A DNA stretch of 64,000 nt. Source: Aureimonas psammosilenae. GTDB taxonomy: Bacteria; Pseudomonadota; Alphaproteobacteria; Rhizobiales; Rhizobiaceae. Position 1 is the first letter of the stretch, and the number at the start of each line of letters is the position of its first letter. A model generated the notes under the pieces. That model was not told where the DNA came from. It did not search any database and was given only the letters and a program-made list of their open reading frames with translations. This document shows, one piece after another, positions 1 through 8,685 of the stretch. The position numbers and the translations under genes were made by a program. The stretch is from contig NZ_WEZG01000012.1 of NCBI RefSeq assembly GCF_009176975.1, positions 1 through 64,000 of the forward strand, in the 5' to 3' direction.

Positions 1-229
1 CCAAAACCGCCAAACCCGAAAAAACAAACCGGAACGCCATACCAGAAACTAGCCAAAACCAGTTCCCAGAGACGAGCATACAACCCGCCGGCGACGCCCC
101 GTCCGTCGATGACCGGCTTATACGGGCAACGAATCAGCGATGTCAACGACCCTTATTGAAAAACTTGGCGGATGCGCCCGGCTGCCGCAGCCTCGCCCCC
201 TCCCCTTCCCTCAAACCGCTCTGCGGCAA

Positions 230-258
230 TTGACATAGGCGCTCCCCCGGACCCTTAT
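230..258 (+). promoter_or_regulatory. Candidate sigma-70-type promoter for the M23 peptidase gene
   Basis: A perfect -35 hexamer TTGACA (230-235) is followed by a 17-nt spacer and CCTTAT (253-258), which matches the -10 consensus at three of six positions. Transcription would begin near 265, leaving a leader of roughly 45-100 nt before the peptidase start. The rest of 1-229 is an A-rich then C-rich stretch in which I see no gene. Confidence 0.45.
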
Positions 259-307
259 CGTTCGTGACAGCACGGGGACGAACCGTTTCGGTCCCTATTC
301 CGCCACC

Positions 308-2272
308 TTGTTCGCCGAAGGGCGCAGCCAGGATGAAGCACATCGCTTGGGTCAGCATTTGCGGCACCGCGTGAACTTCGGCAACGAACCGGCGCTTGTC
401 GCCGACCGGCGACGCCGGCCGGACCGGCGTCAGGTATCGGCTCGCTGGCTGTCCGGCACGCTTTTGACCGGTCTGACCTCGGGGGCGTTGATGGGGATCG
501 CGCTTGCGGCGGCGCTTGACGGTCATCGCGACCTGTCCAGCCCGCGACGTGTGCTGATCACAGCGCCCGCGAAGGACCTGCCGGAGGACAAGGGTGAGCG
601 GCTGGTTGAAACGACGCTGCCGAGCGTGCGCAACCGGGAAACGATCGAGCTTTCCACCATGAGCCGCGAAGGTGACCGCGAGGTGATCCGCACCTTGCCC
701 TTCGGTTATGTCAGCATGACGCTTGCCGCTCTCAGCCGCAGTTCGGTGTCCTATCCCCCCTTCGATGCGATGAAGGTGCTTGGCAGCGGCGATGACCGGG
801 ACGAGGCGAGCGCGCCGGAAGATGCGCAGATTTACGGCGCCAAGGTCGAAAGCGAGATGAGCCTCAAAGTGGAGGACTTTTCCTTCGCCAACATGAAGTT
901 CGGTGGCCAGACCTCGGCCGAGGAAGCGGAAGCCGTCGTGCGCGCCGCCTCGCCCACCTTGTCCTATGCACCGGTTCAGGTCGCGTCCGTCGAACCCTTC
1001 GACTCCTCGCGTTTTTCCGACGACGCCGATATCGCAGTGTACGAACCGGGCTCCGCCTTCCGCGTCGTTGCGGAGAACGTGTCGATCGCTCCGCGCGATA
1101 CGGCGCCCGCTCCCTCGCGTTACGCCGAGGAGATCATTCCGTTTCGCGAAGCCGCTCCCATTGCCGGGACGCTCGGTGAAAGCGGCTACGGGAAGGACGA
1201 TATCGAAGCGGCCACTCGTGCGATCGAGAGCGTGCTTGGCTCCGAACGCCTCGACACCGGCAGCGTGCTGCGCGTCGGAACGCAGATGTCGCAGGACGGG
1301 AAGCGGATCGTCCGGTTGTCGGTTTACCGCGGCAGGGACCATGTCGCGACCGTCGCCAAACGGGATGACGACGGCGAGTTCGAACCCGCCACCGCTCCGG
1401 ACGACAACGAGGCGGTGGCCGAGGCCTTCGACGAGACCGCGACGGAAGCGCCGCTGCGCACCGAGATGCCGACCATCTACGACGGCATTTATCAGGCCGC
1501 GCTCGGCTATGGCCTGAATGAGCGCATGTGCCAGCAACTGGTCAGGATGCTGTCGACGGATGTCGACTTCCAGGCCCGTGTTTCGCCGGACGACCGCCTT
1601 GTCGTGTTCTTCTCGATGGACGAGGGGAAGGAAGAAGCGACCGACAATTCGCAGGTTCTCTACGTCGAAGCGACATTCGGCGGAAAGACCAAGCGCTATT
1701 ATCGCTTTCGCAGCGGTGGGGATGAGCGCTACGATTACTACGATCAGGACGGAAGAAGCGCGAAGCAGTTCCTTCTGCGCACGCCCGTTCCAAACGGCCG
1801 CTTCACCTCGCCCTTCGGATCACGCGTCCATCCTATCCTTGGATATGCCCGCCCCCATTGGGGCGTCGACTGGGCGGCTCCGACGGGCACGCCGATCCTG
1901 GCTTCGGGCGACGGCGTGGTGGAATCGGCAGGCAATACCAGCGGTTACGGTCGCCAGACCATCATCAAGCATGCCAACGGCTACGAGACGTCCTATTCGC
2001 ATCAAAGTTCGATCGCGCGCGGCGTTCAGCCCGGCTCGACGGTGCGGCAGGGGCAGGTCATCGGCGCGGTCGGCTCGAGCGGCCTGTCGACCGGCAGCCA
2101 TCTCCATTACGAGGTCATCGTGAACGGCCAGAAGGTCGATCCGATGCGCATCAAGTTCCCGTCCGGTCATGTTCTTCAAGGAGAAGAACTAGAAACCTTC
2201 CGCAAGGAACGCGACCGGATCGACAATCTCCTGAAAGACCGCGCCGAAGCGCAGCGCGTCGCGGGTCGCTGA
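308..2272 (+). CDS. M23 family metallopeptidase (LytM-type murein endopeptidase)
   Basis: This is a predicted peptidoglycan endopeptidase of 654 residues. A single membrane segment lies near residues 48-70, so the long middle region and the C-terminal catalytic domain should face the periplasm. The LytM domain spans about residues 497-612 and looks catalytically complete: it carries the HWGVD element (first zinc His and Asp, near 517-521) and the HxH-type motif HLHYE (near 598-602). It is therefore an active-enzyme type and not a degenerate EnvC-like activator. The start is uncertain. The reading frame opens with TTG at 308, and other TTG/GTG codons occur up to GTG 371, none with a clear Shine-Dalgarno. 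The TTGACA promoter at 230 sits well placed upstream. The next gene is convergent. Confidence 0.88.
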   Translation: MFAEGRSQDEAHRLGQHLRHRVNFGNEPALVADRRRRPDRRQVSARWLSGTLLTGLTSGALMGIALAAALDGHRDLSSPRRVLITAPAKDLPEDKGERLVETTLPSVRNRETIELSTMSREGDREVIRTLPFGYVSMTLAALSRSSVSYPPFDAMKVLGSGDDRDEASAPEDAQIYGAKVESEMSLKVEDFSFANMKFGGQTSAEEAEAVVRAASPTLSYAPVQVASVEPFDSSRFSDDADIAVYEPGSAFRVVAENVSIAPRDTAPAPSRYAEEIIPFREAAPIAGTLGESGYGKDDIEAATRAIESVLGSERLDTGSVLRVGTQMSQDGKRIVRLSVYRGRDHVATVAKRDDDGEFEPATAPDDNEAVAEAFDETATEAPLRTEMPTIYDGIYQAALGYGLNERMCQQLVRMLSTDVDFQARVSPDDRLVVFFSMDEGKEEATDNSQVLYVEATFGGKTKRYYRFRSGGDERYDYYDQDGRSAKQFLLRTPVPNGRFTSPFGSRVHPILGYARPHWGVDWAAPTGTPILASGDGVVESAGNTSGYGRQTIIKHANGYETSYSHQSSIARGVQPGSTVRQGQVIGAVGSSGLSTGSHLHYEVIVNGQKVDPMRIKFPSGHVLQGEELETFRKERDRIDNLLKDRAEAQRVAGR

Positions 2273-2314
2273 CGCCTCGGACCGGGTTTGGCCGAGGCGT
2301 CTGCGAAGTCTTTC

Positions 2315-3361
2315 TCAGCTCGGCTTGATCTTGGACTGGCTGCGCCAGAGATCGATGCCGCCTTCGGTGGCGAAGCCGTCGATCTCGGAAAGCTCCTCCG
2401 ACGTGAAGCTTGGCGTCTTCAAGCTGTCCAGGGAATCGTCCAACTGCGCCACCGTGCGCGCGCCGATCAGGGCGGAGGTGACGCGGGGATCGCGCAGCAC
2501 CCAGGCGATCGCCATCTGGGCCAGCGACTGACCGCGACGCTCCGCGATCGCGTTCAGCCCGCGCAGCCGCTCGACATTCTCCGGTGTCACCAGGGATGCG
2601 GAAAAGGACCCGCCCTTGGAAGCGCGGGAATCGTCGGGCACGCCGGAAAGGTAGCGCTTCGTCAAAAGGCCCTGCGCCAGTGGCGAGAAGGCGATGCAGC
2701 CAAGGCCGGTTTCGTCCAGGGTTTGGAGAAGACCTTCCTCCACCCAGCGATTCAGCATGGAATAGGACGGCTGGTGGATCACGAAGGGGGTGCGCAACTC
2801 CTTGAGGATGCGATGGGCCTCGCGCGTCAGTTCCGCCGAATAGGACGAGACGCCGACATAAAGCGCCTTGCCGGAACGCACGATCTGGTCGAGCGCCAGC
2901 ATGGTTTCTTCCAGCGGCGTGTCGGGGTCGGGCCGGTGATGGTAGAAGATGTCCACATAGTCGAGACCCATGCGCTTCAGGCTCTGGTCGAGACTGGCGA
3001 CGAGATACTTGCGCGATCCGAGGTTCCCATAGGGGCCGGGCCACATATCCCAACCAGCCTTGGACGAGATGATCAGTTCGTCGCGATAGGCACGGAAGTC
3101 GAGGTCCATCCAGCGGCCGAAATTATCTTCGGCCGAGCCGTAGGGCGGCCCGTAATTATTCGCGAGATCGAAATGGGTCACGCCCCGGTCGAAGGCGCGT
3201 CGCAGGATCGCCCGGCCCGTTTCGAACACGTCCGTGCCGCCGAAATTCTGCCAAAGGCCGAGCGAGATGGCCGGAAGCTGCAGGCCCGAGCGACCGCTCC
3301 GGCGATAGGGCATCGGGCCGTAGCGATCGGCAGCGGCGATATAGGTTTCGGCAAGCGGCAT
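2315..3361 (-). CDS. Aldo/keto reductase, YghZ/Gpr-like (L-glyceraldehyde 3-phosphate reductase type)
   Basis: A 348-residue NADPH-dependent aldo/keto reductase with the TIM-barrel signatures of the AKR superfamily: FDLANNYG (catalytic Asp and Tyr), a Lys in IISSKAG, and FYHHRPD (catalytic His). The N-terminus (MPYRRSGRSGLQLP...) and the PPYGSAE loop resemble E. coli YghZ/Gpr, which reduces L-glyceraldehyde 3-phosphate and other aldehydes. The substrate here is inferred from that likeness only. The start at 3361 is chosen because GGGGAG lies just upstream; an earlier ATG at 3406 would bury that site. It is convergent with the M23 gene and separated by 132 bp from the extensin-like gene, so it may be transcribed alone. 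Confidence 0.85.
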   Translation of the reverse strand: MPLAETYIAAADRYGPMPYRRSGRSGLQLPAISLGLWQNFGGTDVFETGRAILRRAFDRGVTHFDLANNYGPPYGSAEDNFGRWMDLDFRAYRDELIISSKAGWDMWPGPYGNLGSRKYLVASLDQSLKRMGLDYVDIFYHHRPDPDTPLEETMLALDQIVRSGKALYVGVSSYSAELTREAHRILKELRTPFVIHQPSYSMLNRWVEEGLLQTLDETGLGCIAFSPLAQGLLTKRYLSGVPDDSRASKGGSFSASLVTPENVERLRGLNAIAERRGQSLAQMAIAWVLRDPRVTSALIGARTVAQLDDSLDSLKTPSFTSEELSEIDGFATEGGIDLWRSQSKIKPS

Positions 3362-3493
3362 GGCTCTCCCCTCGATTTGGCTCGGCGCGGCCGATCGGAC
3401 CGGCACACGCGACGACCCTCAACTAGCGGAGGATCGCCGCTTTCCATCCGACGATTCGAGAGCCGGAGGTGTTTTCCACCGTTTGGGTGCGGA

Positions 3494-4621
3494 TCACTTG
3501 CAGTAGGTCGAGCCGTTTTTTCGCGCGGCGATGTCGAGGTGGAAGTGCGTCGCGTGGTCGGCGTCCGTTCCCGGGCCGAGCACAGTCTTGAACGGGCCGC
3601 AGGCGCCTTGCCGGACGGCGGCGAGAAATCGCTCTTCCGGCGTATCGGGCGCCTGCGCCGCGATGCCGATCTCGGAACCCTTGTCGAAGACGAAGGAGCC
3701 GATATCGACGGCGCTGCCGCGCGAATGCTCGGAAATGCCGGTTTCGCTCGCGCGTGGCCGGCATACATAGGTCGAAGCCTGCCGAAACTCGGTGAGCTTT
3801 CGGTCCGGAAACTCCTTTTTCGCGGCCGGGGCGACGGCGTCCGACATCCAGACGTCGAGCGCGAGCGCCGCCCGGCAAAGAAGCTTCGTGTCGGGGCCGA
3901 CCTTCACGCCTGACGACAGGCGGGACACGGCAACGGGCCGCAACACGCCGCATTCGCCCTCGCTGATGCTCTCGCCGACGGTGAACTCTACGCCGCGTTT
4001 CTTCAGCTCCGCCTCGCATTCCTCCGCGTCTTCGATCGCGGCAGCCGCAACGACGCTCGTCGCCGGGTCGATCACCGGCTCACGCGACTTCAGCTTCTCC
4101 GTCGAGTTGGGAGCATCTTCCGGCTTGGCGGGCTCGACGCCGCCCTGCCCTTCGACGGGCTTGGCCTCCGGCGGCACAGGCTTTCCCTCGTCGGGACGCT
4201 TTTCCGGCACCGGAATTTCGTCGACCGGTTTCGTTTCGGCAGCGGGGGGAGCGGGCGGGCTCGGCGCCGGTGTGGGTGCCGCTTCCGGCGGAGCCTCTTT
4301 TGCTTCCGGGCGCGGATCGGGCTCGGGCACCGGAACCGTCGATGGCTCCGGAATAGGGCTTGCCGCCTTCACCGGAGTCGGTTCGGGCGAAGGTTTCGGC
4401 ACGGGCGCTTCGGGAGCCGGCGTACCGGTGGTCTCGGCCTGCACCGCCTGCTTGGCGGGATCGGCCTTGCGCTCAGGCTTCGGCTTGGCCTTCTGCTGGC
4501 TTGAGCCTTCCAATGGATTGGCGTCGCTCCACGGCAGGTCCGAAGCCGCCCAGGAAGGGATCGGGGCCAGAACCGTGCAGGCGAGAGCCCCGCTCGCGAC
4601 AACCGCGCGCAGAACCTTCAC
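3494..4621 (-). CDS. Extensin-like C-terminal domain protein (M15-type zinc-ligand pattern), secreted
   Basis: A 375-residue exported protein. Residues 1-23 form a signal peptide ending ...PSWA. About residues 35-150 are a low-complexity Pro/Glu/Lys/Ala linker, and the C-terminal ~210 residues are an Extensin-like_C domain with several cysteines. That domain shows SEHSRGSAVDIG and HFHLD, the His-Asp...HxH pattern of M15/VanY-type D-Ala-D-Ala peptidases, so a peptidoglycan peptidase role is plausible though not proven. The start is GTG at 4621, which overlaps the stop of the upstream L,D-transpeptidase as GTGA. A longer reading from 4783 would run inside that gene and lose the signal peptide. 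Tight coupling to the transpeptidase argues that both act on the wall, with the Pro-rich linker spanning the periplasm. Confidence 0.82.
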   Translation of the reverse strand: MKVLRAVVASGALACTVLAPIPSWAASDLPWSDANPLEGSSQQKAKPKPERKADPAKQAVQAETTGTPAPEAPVPKPSPEPTPVKAASPIPEPSTVPVPEPDPRPEAKEAPPEAAPTPAPSPPAPPAAETKPVDEIPVPEKRPDEGKPVPPEAKPVEGQGGVEPAKPEDAPNSTEKLKSREPVIDPATSVVAAAAIEDAEECEAELKKRGVEFTVGESISEGECGVLRPVAVSRLSSGVKVGPDTKLLCRAALALDVWMSDAVAPAAKKEFPDRKLTEFRQASTYVCRPRASETGISEHSRGSAVDIGSFVFDKGSEIGIAAQAPDTPEERFLAAVRQGACGPFKTVLGPGTDADHATHFHLDIAARKNGSTYCK

Positions 4622-5763
4622 TGCTTGAACTCCACGACCGTCTTGGCCGGCTGAACCAGCTTGGCGAGCGCCCGCGCGTCCCAGTTCGTCAGGCGCACGC
4701 AGCCATGGCTGGCCGTCTTGTCGATCTCGGACGGCTCCGGCGTGCCGTGGATGCCGTAGGTCGGCTTGGAGAGGTCGATCCACATATTGCCGACGGGGCC
4801 GTTCGGCCCGGCGGGCAGGGTCAGCTTCTTCTTGTTCTTGCCTTGCACGAAGTTCTTCGGATCATAGGCATATTCCGGATCGGCCTTGCTGCCGTTGACC
4901 TTCATGGTGCCGGATGGCGACGGCGTGTCGGAAGACCCGATCGTCGCGGGATAGGCGAGGATCAGCTTCTTGTTCTCGTCATAGGCGAAAAGCTCGCCCC
5001 GGCTCTTGTCGATGACGATGCGCTCCACCTTCACCGCCGGATCGGGATCGGGACCCGGATCGGCAACCAAGAGGCGCGTGCCGGCCTTGCCGAAATCAGC
5101 ATCCGGATTGAGCCGCTTCAGCAGGTCTTCATCCATGTGAAAACGCTCAGCCAGCATCTCAGGCACATCGCGATAAGCGATGCTGTCGAGTTCGGCGAGC
5201 TTGGCATAGTCGGTCGGCAGATCGGGGATGTAGCGGGCATCCACATCTTCCTGCGTGATCTCGTAGGATTTCACGGCCGCACCACCGTCCTTCGAAAGCG
5301 CGTCCCAGATCGCCTGATCCGGCTTGTCCGTGGCGTCGAGGCCATGGAGATCGGTAAAGGAGCGGATCGCCTTGTCGGTATTGCCTCCGGCCAAACCGTC
5401 GATCACGCCCGGCGAAGCATGGGCGCGATCCAGAAGCACCTGCATCCTGATCAGGAAAGGATCGGGGTCGGCTTTCGGCTTCTCGGTCTCGCCCGAGTTT
5501 GCGGCGGGATCGGCGGGCGGATTCTCGGCCGACGCCTTCGCCGCCTCATCCTTCGCCTTCAGCCGCTCCTGATAGGAAGCCAAATCCGCCCCGTTGATCG
5601 CGGCTTCCGACAGATCGGGAGCCGGAACCGTCGCAGCCGCAGCCGCAGCCGCAGCGGGAGCCGCCGTAGCTTGCTCGGCAGCCGGCGCGACGGGTGGCGC
5701 TGCGAAGGCAGCGGAAGCGAAAAGCAGTCCGGCGAGAGCCGCAAGGGTCGAGCGAGTTTTCAT
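4618..5763 (-). CDS. L,D-transpeptidase (YkuD domain) with peptidoglycan-binding-like region
   Basis: A 381-residue secreted enzyme predicted to form 3-3 cross-links or attach proteins to murein. It has an N-terminal signal peptide (cleavage near SAAFA-AP), an Ala/Pro-rich stretch, then a peptidoglycan-binding-like segment containing SPGVIDG, then a region (MLAERFHMDE...) that reads like a LysM-type repeat. The YkuD catalytic domain sits in the C-terminal third. The signature is complete: HGTPEPS near residue 337 and SHGCVRL near 354, with Cys as nucleophile. The gene is a tandem paralogue of the one at 5852-7156, with the same domain order and the same spacing of motifs. It is translationally coupled to the downstream extensin-like gene. 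Confidence 0.92.
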   Translation of the reverse strand: MKTRSTLAALAGLLFASAAFAAPPVAPAAEQATAAPAAAAAAAATVPAPDLSEAAINGADLASYQERLKAKDEAAKASAENPPADPAANSGETEKPKADPDPFLIRMQVLLDRAHASPGVIDGLAGGNTDKAIRSFTDLHGLDATDKPDQAIWDALSKDGGAAVKSYEITQEDVDARYIPDLPTDYAKLAELDSIAYRDVPEMLAERFHMDEDLLKRLNPDADFGKAGTRLLVADPGPDPDPAVKVERIVIDKSRGELFAYDENKKLILAYPATIGSSDTPSPSGTMKVNGSKADPEYAYDPKNFVQGKNKKKLTLPAGPNGPVGNMWIDLSKPTYGIHGTPEPSEIDKTASHGCVRLTNWDARALAKLVQPAKTVVEFKQ

Positions 5764-5851
5764 GAAGGCGCCGTCCGAACGAAGATCGCTGCGGGAAACG
5801 CCGCTCCGGCGTTTCCGCTCCCCGGAAGGTGCCTCAAGTTTTAAGGGATTG

Positions 5852-7156
5852 CTATTCCACGAATTCCACGGTCGTGCCCGGCTTCACCATTCGAGCCAGT
5901 TCCGCCGCATCCCAGTTGGCCAGACGCACGCAGCCGTGGCTGTTGGTTTTGCCGATCTTGGAAGGCTCGGGCGTTCCATGAATGCCGTAGGTCGGCTTGG
6001 AAAGCGCGATCCAGATCGAGCCGACCGGCCCGTTCGGCCCCGGCGGAATGTTCAGGATCGACTTGTTCTGCCCTTGGGTGAAGTTGATCTTCGGGTTGTA
6101 GGTGTAGCCCGGATCGAAGGCGATGCGCGCCACCTGCACCGTGCCGCTCGGGGACGGGGTGTCGCGCGAACCGATGGTGGAGGGATAGGCGACGATCAGC
6201 GCGCCGCTGGCATCGTAGACGCGAACCTGCTCGCGCCCCTTGTCGGCGATGATCTTCGCCACTTCGCCCGTGGCCGGCTCGCCCGTCGAAGCGACTTTCA
6301 GGATCGTCCCCTGCCGGTTGAAATCCGCGCCGGGATTGATCTCCATGAGATAGTTTTCGTCCATGTGGAAGCGCTCGGCCAGCATTTCCGACACGCGCGT
6401 ATAGGACATGGCCGGCAGCTTGGCCTTCTCGCTGTAATCGTCCGGGATCGCCGCAAGATAGGGGCCGGCCACGTCCTTGTCGGTGATCGTATAGGACACG
6501 ATCGCCGGACCGCCCGTCGCGTCGAGCTGCTCCACCATGGCCTGCACGTTGGTCGGGTCGATGTGGTCGCCGTACTTTTCCTCGTAGGCCGCGACGGCCT
6601 TGTCGACATTGGTGCCCATGCGCCCGTCGATCACGCCGGGGGAAATGCCTGCGCGGTCCATCAGGATCTGGAAAGCCGCGACCTGCGCCTTCGCGTTCGG
6701 TCCCTTCGGTCCTTCGACCTTGGGTGCAGGACGCGATTCAGGCGCGGTGGTCTCGTTCGGCGAAACGATCGGCGCATCGGCGTTCGGCAGATCGCCGAAC
6801 CCGTCCGAGCGACCGGAAGGGCGCGAAGGATCGGGATACGCGTCGAGACCGGAAAAACCGTCGTCCAAAGGCACCGCTTCCGCCGACTGGTCGTCCAGAT
6901 AACGGCGCGACGCGTCGCGCCGCCGCTCGGCACGGGGCTGCTCCACGCCGATGACCCGGCCATAGGCGTCCACCGTCACACGCCGGCCGAACTCGTCCAC
7001 GAAGGTTTCGGTCTGGCCGCGGCCCGACGGCGCGTCGTCATAGAAGGGGTCGTCGTAGAACTGCGCGGACGCCCGATCGGGCACACCCATGAGAAGCGCG
7101 ATGCCGGAAACGGCCAGAAGGGCGCGTTTCACTCGATCGCGCGACATCCTCGTCAT
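5852..7156 (-). CDS. L,D-transpeptidase (YkuD domain), tandem paralogue
   Basis: A 434-residue secreted L,D-transpeptidase. Domain order matches its neighbour: signal peptide (ending near RASA), a long Arg/Asp-rich linker, a peptidoglycan-binding-like unit with SPGVIDG, a LysM-like MLAERFHMDE segment, then YkuD with HGTPEPS near residue 392 and SHGCVRL near 407. The start at 7156 has GGAG about six bases upstream; the next in-frame ATG (7147) is also possible. It lies 88 bp upstream of the second paralogue in the same direction and could head a three-gene operon with the paralogue and the extensin-like gene. The pair most likely arose by duplication, with the linkers diverging faster than the catalytic ends. 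Confidence 0.92.
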   Translation of the reverse strand: MTRMSRDRVKRALLAVSGIALLMGVPDRASAQFYDDPFYDDAPSGRGQTETFVDEFGRRVTVDAYGRVIGVEQPRAERRRDASRRYLDDQSAEAVPLDDGFSGLDAYPDPSRPSGRSDGFGDLPNADAPIVSPNETTAPESRPAPKVEGPKGPNAKAQVAAFQILMDRAGISPGVIDGRMGTNVDKAVAAYEEKYGDHIDPTNVQAMVEQLDATGGPAIVSYTITDKDVAGPYLAAIPDDYSEKAKLPAMSYTRVSEMLAERFHMDENYLMEINPGADFNRQGTILKVASTGEPATGEVAKIIADKGREQVRVYDASGALIVAYPSTIGSRDTPSPSGTVQVARIAFDPGYTYNPKINFTQGQNKSILNIPPGPNGPVGSIWIALSKPTYGIHGTPEPSKIGKTNSHGCVRLANWDAAELARMVKPGTTVEFVE

Positions 7157-7300
7157 CACCAACTCCGTACCTTCCAACCGCCTCGAGAATCGGCGTCGCC
7201 GGCTCTTCGGTGCGGGAAGAACCCGGCATCACGATGGCCGAGCGATGACGGGCCATTTTCTCCCATACGCATGGTCCGAAACTTGCCGACCGACCCGAGG

Positions 7301-8137
7301 TCAGATCACCGCGAGCGGCTGCTTCTCCTGCGGCGGAGGAAAAGCCGCGTCCAGCGCGTGACGATCCTCGCGCGTCAGGGTGATCTTCGCGGAGGCCGCG
7401 TTCTGGCGAACATGCTCGATCGAACCGGCCTTCGGGATCGCGATCACGTCGTCGCAATCCACGAGGAATGCCAGCGCGATCTGGGCGGGCGTCGCCTTGT
7501 GGTGCCGCGCGATCTTCACCAGCGTCGGGTGGTCGAGAAGATCGCCGCCCTGCCCCGCCGGCGAATAAGCCATCGGCGTCACCATCCGCTCCGAAAGCCA
7601 GGGGAGGAGATCGAATTCGGGGCCGCGCTCCTCCAAGTTGTAGAGGATCTGATTGGCGGCGCAGTCCGATCCGCCGGGCAGCGCGAAGACCGCCTCCATT
7701 TCCTCCACGTCGAAATTGGAAACGCCCCAATAGCGGATGAGCCCGTCGCGCTTCAGTTGCGTCAGCGCATCCACCGTCTCACTCAAGGGGATGCTGCCGG
7801 GCCAGTGGAGAAGATAGAGGTCCAGCCGATCGGTGCGAAGGCGCTTCAGCGACGCCTCGCAGGCCCGCCGCGTTCCCTCGCGCGAGGCGTGGTGAGGCGC
7901 GACCTTGGACACGAGGAACACCTCGTCCCGCCGGCCGTCGATCGCCTCGCCGACAAGTTCCTCCGACTTGCCATGCGCGTAGATTTCTGCCGTGTCGATC
8001 AGCGTCATGCCGGCATCCATGCCGGCGCGCAGAGCCGCGATCTCGTCCTCGCGGGCGTGGCGGCCCTCGGCCATCATCCACGTTCCCTGCCCCAGGGCCG
8101 GCACCGGAGTTCCATCCGGTAGAGTCGCGGTCTTCAT
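7301..8137 (-). CDS. Aldo/keto reductase (AKR5/diketogluconate-reductase-like)
   Basis: A 278-residue aldo/keto reductase. Catalytic tetrad residues are visible in DTAEIYAHG (Asp, Tyr), LVSKVAPHH (Lys) and YLLHWPG (His). The C-terminal AIPKAGS segment is the cofactor-binding loop. It resembles the 2,5-diketo-D-gluconate reductase/methylglyoxal reductase type more than the YghZ type at 2315-3361. The start at 8137 is picked for the GGGAGG five to six bases upstream; earlier ATGs at 8152 and 8311 lack such a site and would overlap the divergent promoter region. The natural substrate cannot be told from sequence; a general aldehyde-detoxifying role is typical. Confidence 0.85.
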   Translation of the reverse strand: MKTATLPDGTPVPALGQGTWMMAEGRHAREDEIAALRAGMDAGMTLIDTAEIYAHGKSEELVGEAIDGRRDEVFLVSKVAPHHASREGTRRACEASLKRLRTDRLDLYLLHWPGSIPLSETVDALTQLKRDGLIRYWGVSNFDVEEMEAVFALPGGSDCAANQILYNLEERGPEFDLLPWLSERMVTPMAYSPAGQGGDLLDHPTLVKIARHHKATPAQIALAFLVDCDDVIAIPKAGSIEHVRQNAASAKITLTREDRHALDAAFPPPQEKQPLAVI

Positions 8138-8228
8138 TCCTGTCCTCCCCATCCTGACGCCTTCGACCGGAACGCGCGCATGCCGGTGGCGTTGCCCTCC
8201 GAGATTGGAGAAATTGGAGGTAACAGCC

Positions 8229-8618
8229 ATGTCATCCACGATCGGCACGCAGGAAATGACCCCCGCCCATGCGTCCGGCGACAATATCGAGGCGAGCCGG
8301 GTGGCCGGCACTTCGGTTTATTCCACGGACGGCGACAAGCTCGGCACGGTGGACGACATCGTGCTCGGCAAGCGGGACGGGCAGGTGAAATACGCCATCC
8401 TCGCCTCGGGCGGCTTTCTCGGCATCGGGGAAGACTACTACCCGCTGCCCTGGCAGGTCCTGAAATACGACGAGCGGCAGGGCGGCTACGTGATCGGCAT
8501 CACGATCGACCAGTTGCAGAACGGTCCGAAATTTGCCGGCGAGGCGCGGCCGTCCTGGAACGATCCGGCTTACGGCCGCGGGATCGACGACTATTACGGG
8601 CCTTTCCCGGCCTATTGA
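8229..8618 (+). CDS. PRC-barrel domain protein
   Basis: A 129-residue soluble protein whose core (about residues 20-95) is a PRC-barrel: ...AGTSVYSTDGDKLGTVDDI... followed by a beta-rich stretch with YPLPWQVLKYD. In the family such domains bind RNA or photosynthetic-reaction-centre partners, or act as stress-linked scaffolds; stand-alone versions in Rhizobiales have no settled function. The C-terminus is aromatic and Gly/Tyr-rich. The start at 8229 has GGAGG eight bases upstream, which rules out the longer frame opening at 7992 that would overlap the divergent reductase. A hairpin terminator follows the stop. Confidence 0.85.
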   Translation: MSSTIGTQEMTPAHASGDNIEASRVAGTSVYSTDGDKLGTVDDIVLGKRDGQVKYAILASGGFLGIGEDYYPLPWQVLKYDERQGGYVIGITIDQLQNGPKFAGEARPSWNDPAYGRGIDDYYGPFPAY

Positions 8619-8640
8619 TCCGGCGGACCCGGCAACGAAA

Positions 8641-8665
8641 AAGGGCGGCCCTGTCGGCCGCCCTT
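8641..8665. terminator. Bidirectional hairpin terminator between PRC-barrel gene and clpB
   Basis: The 10-bp perfect inverted repeat AAGGGCGGCC / GGCCGCCCTT with a 5-nt loop lies between two convergent genes. An A-run precedes it on the plus strand, giving a U-run for clpB transcripts; on the plus side the tail is only CTTGT. Confidence 0.7.
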
Positions 8666-8685
8666 GTCCTATGCACCGGCTTTCC

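Noticed and set aside
143-1537. 464-codon minus-strand frame opposite the M23 gene
   Set aside because: Arg/Gly/His-rich antisense reading with no domain.
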